From contig CM029111.1 in the NCBI GenBank assembly GCA_016859345.1, positions 12,961,714 through 13,025,713 of the forward strand: a DNA stretch of 64,000 nucleotides. Reading direction: 5' to 3'. This document shows, piece after piece, positions 63,701 to 64,000 of the stretch. The stretch comes from Istiophorus platypterus (lineage: Eukaryota > Chordata > Actinopteri > Istiophoriformes > Istiophoridae). Each line of letters starts with the position of its first letter. Within the stretch, counting starts at the first letter, position 1. The position numbers and the translations under genes are program-made. The notes below the pieces were generated by a model that made no database searches, was not told the origin of the DNA, and saw nothing but the letters and a program-made list of their open reading frames with translations.

Positions 63701-64000
63701 CGTACTATTTATTTCATTTTGTACATCCTTGCTTTCTCATTTGAACTGACTAATTGCCCAACAAAACAATGTCCTACCTATGCGAAAACACTGATGTTGG
63801 CTAAAGCGACGCTAAACGAATGCTCTACTGAAAACATATGTAATTTGAAGTATTTTGCCTCCTATCTTGTGAGTAACGCTCACTTTCGTTAACCTAAAAA
63901 CCCAAAAGATCTGCAAGCATCTCAAATAAGGAGATTAATGTTGTATGCGCCCACATACAAACAACATATGTCATAACCCCATGTTGGGAAACATCATCCA
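60759..64000 (+). other. grm4 intron after exon G (incomplete)
   Basis: Starts with GTGAAT at 60759 and runs off the window. The next exon should begin with codons for a LYIQTTTL-type start of TM7; no such reading frame occurs before 64000. The only structure I pick out is the inverted repeat at 62995-63049. Confidence 0.85.
62995..63049. repeat. Inverted repeat, 23-base arms, 9-base loop
   Basis: The left arm starts GTCAAAATATCTGCTGTG (62995-63017) and the right arm ends CACAGCAAATATTTTGAC (63027-63049). Twenty-two of 23 positions pair on the + strand; the exception is C63005 against A63039. On the minus strand that pair becomes a G-U wobble, so an antisense RNA would be paired throughout the stem. 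Pairing does not extend beyond 62995 or 63049. Confidence 0.92.

Noticed and set aside
1..64000. An intronic microRNA such as the mir-592 precursor that I recall from GRM8
   Set aside because: I saw no sequence resembling the mature miR-592, consistent with this not being grm8. No other hairpin has full pri-miRNA proportions.
1..64000. CRISPR arrays, prophage, operons or a bacterial defence system
   Set aside because: The window is intron-rich eukaryotic DNA; repeats are microsatellites and transposon remnants, not regularly spaced with unique spacers.

Overview
This window is vertebrate genomic DNA, most likely from a ray-finned (teleost, probably percomorph) fish. It holds the middle of one gene on the + strand: a group III metabotropic glutamate receptor, best assigned to grm4 (mGluR4). 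Evidence for a vertebrate nuclear genome is seven short GC-richer coding blocks flanked by GT/AG splice sites inside long AT-rich introns, many CA/TG and AT microsatellites, and decayed retrotransposon and DNA-transposon fragments. Several repeats resemble families I remember from fish genomes. There is no sign of bacterial, viral or CRISPR-type content.

Gene layout: exons at 13460-13676, 35349-35484, 38505-38659, 39510-39650, 50586-50786, 57881-58017 and 59823-60758. All seven join in frame (phases 0-1, 1-2, 2-1, 1-1, 1-1, 1-0, 0-0) to give 1923 nt, or 641 codons with no stop. With the first residue placed at mammalian mGluR4 position 174, the predicted ligand-contact residues fall at 180, 182, 230, 312, 317 and 405, and the last residue at 814, so there is no net insertion or deletion against the remembered mammalian protein. 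The window encodes most of the second half of the Venus-flytrap domain, the nine-cysteine domain and transmembrane helices 1-6. The signal peptide, first part of lobe 1, TM7 and C-terminal tail are not here and should lie upstream and downstream.

Region by region: 1-13459 is upstream intron with a TG microsatellite (5679-5893), a G run, a decayed SINE-like piece and a CpG-dense patch near 11.2 kb. 13677-35348 is a 21.7 kb intron carrying AT and TG/CA/AT arrays, a fish-type tandem repeat (20554-20960), a LINE 3' fragment (about 26290-26720) and DNA-transposon-like repeats. 35485-38504 and 38660-39509 are short introns; the former has a decayed hAT-like repeat. 39651-50585 starts with a TG array 90 bp from the donor and ends with a TAAT-rich candidate enhancer. 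50787-57880 has a minus-strand tRNA-derived SINE. 58018-59822 and 60759-64000 are mostly featureless, but the latter has a 23-bp-arm inverted repeat.

I found no undescribed biological system. The most checkable oddities are the 62995-63049 hairpin, the 16893-16961 inverted repeat with internal direct repeats, the compound alternating purine-pyrimidine array at 21996-22099, and a Met in place of the usual basic residue in intracellular loop 2 of the receptor.
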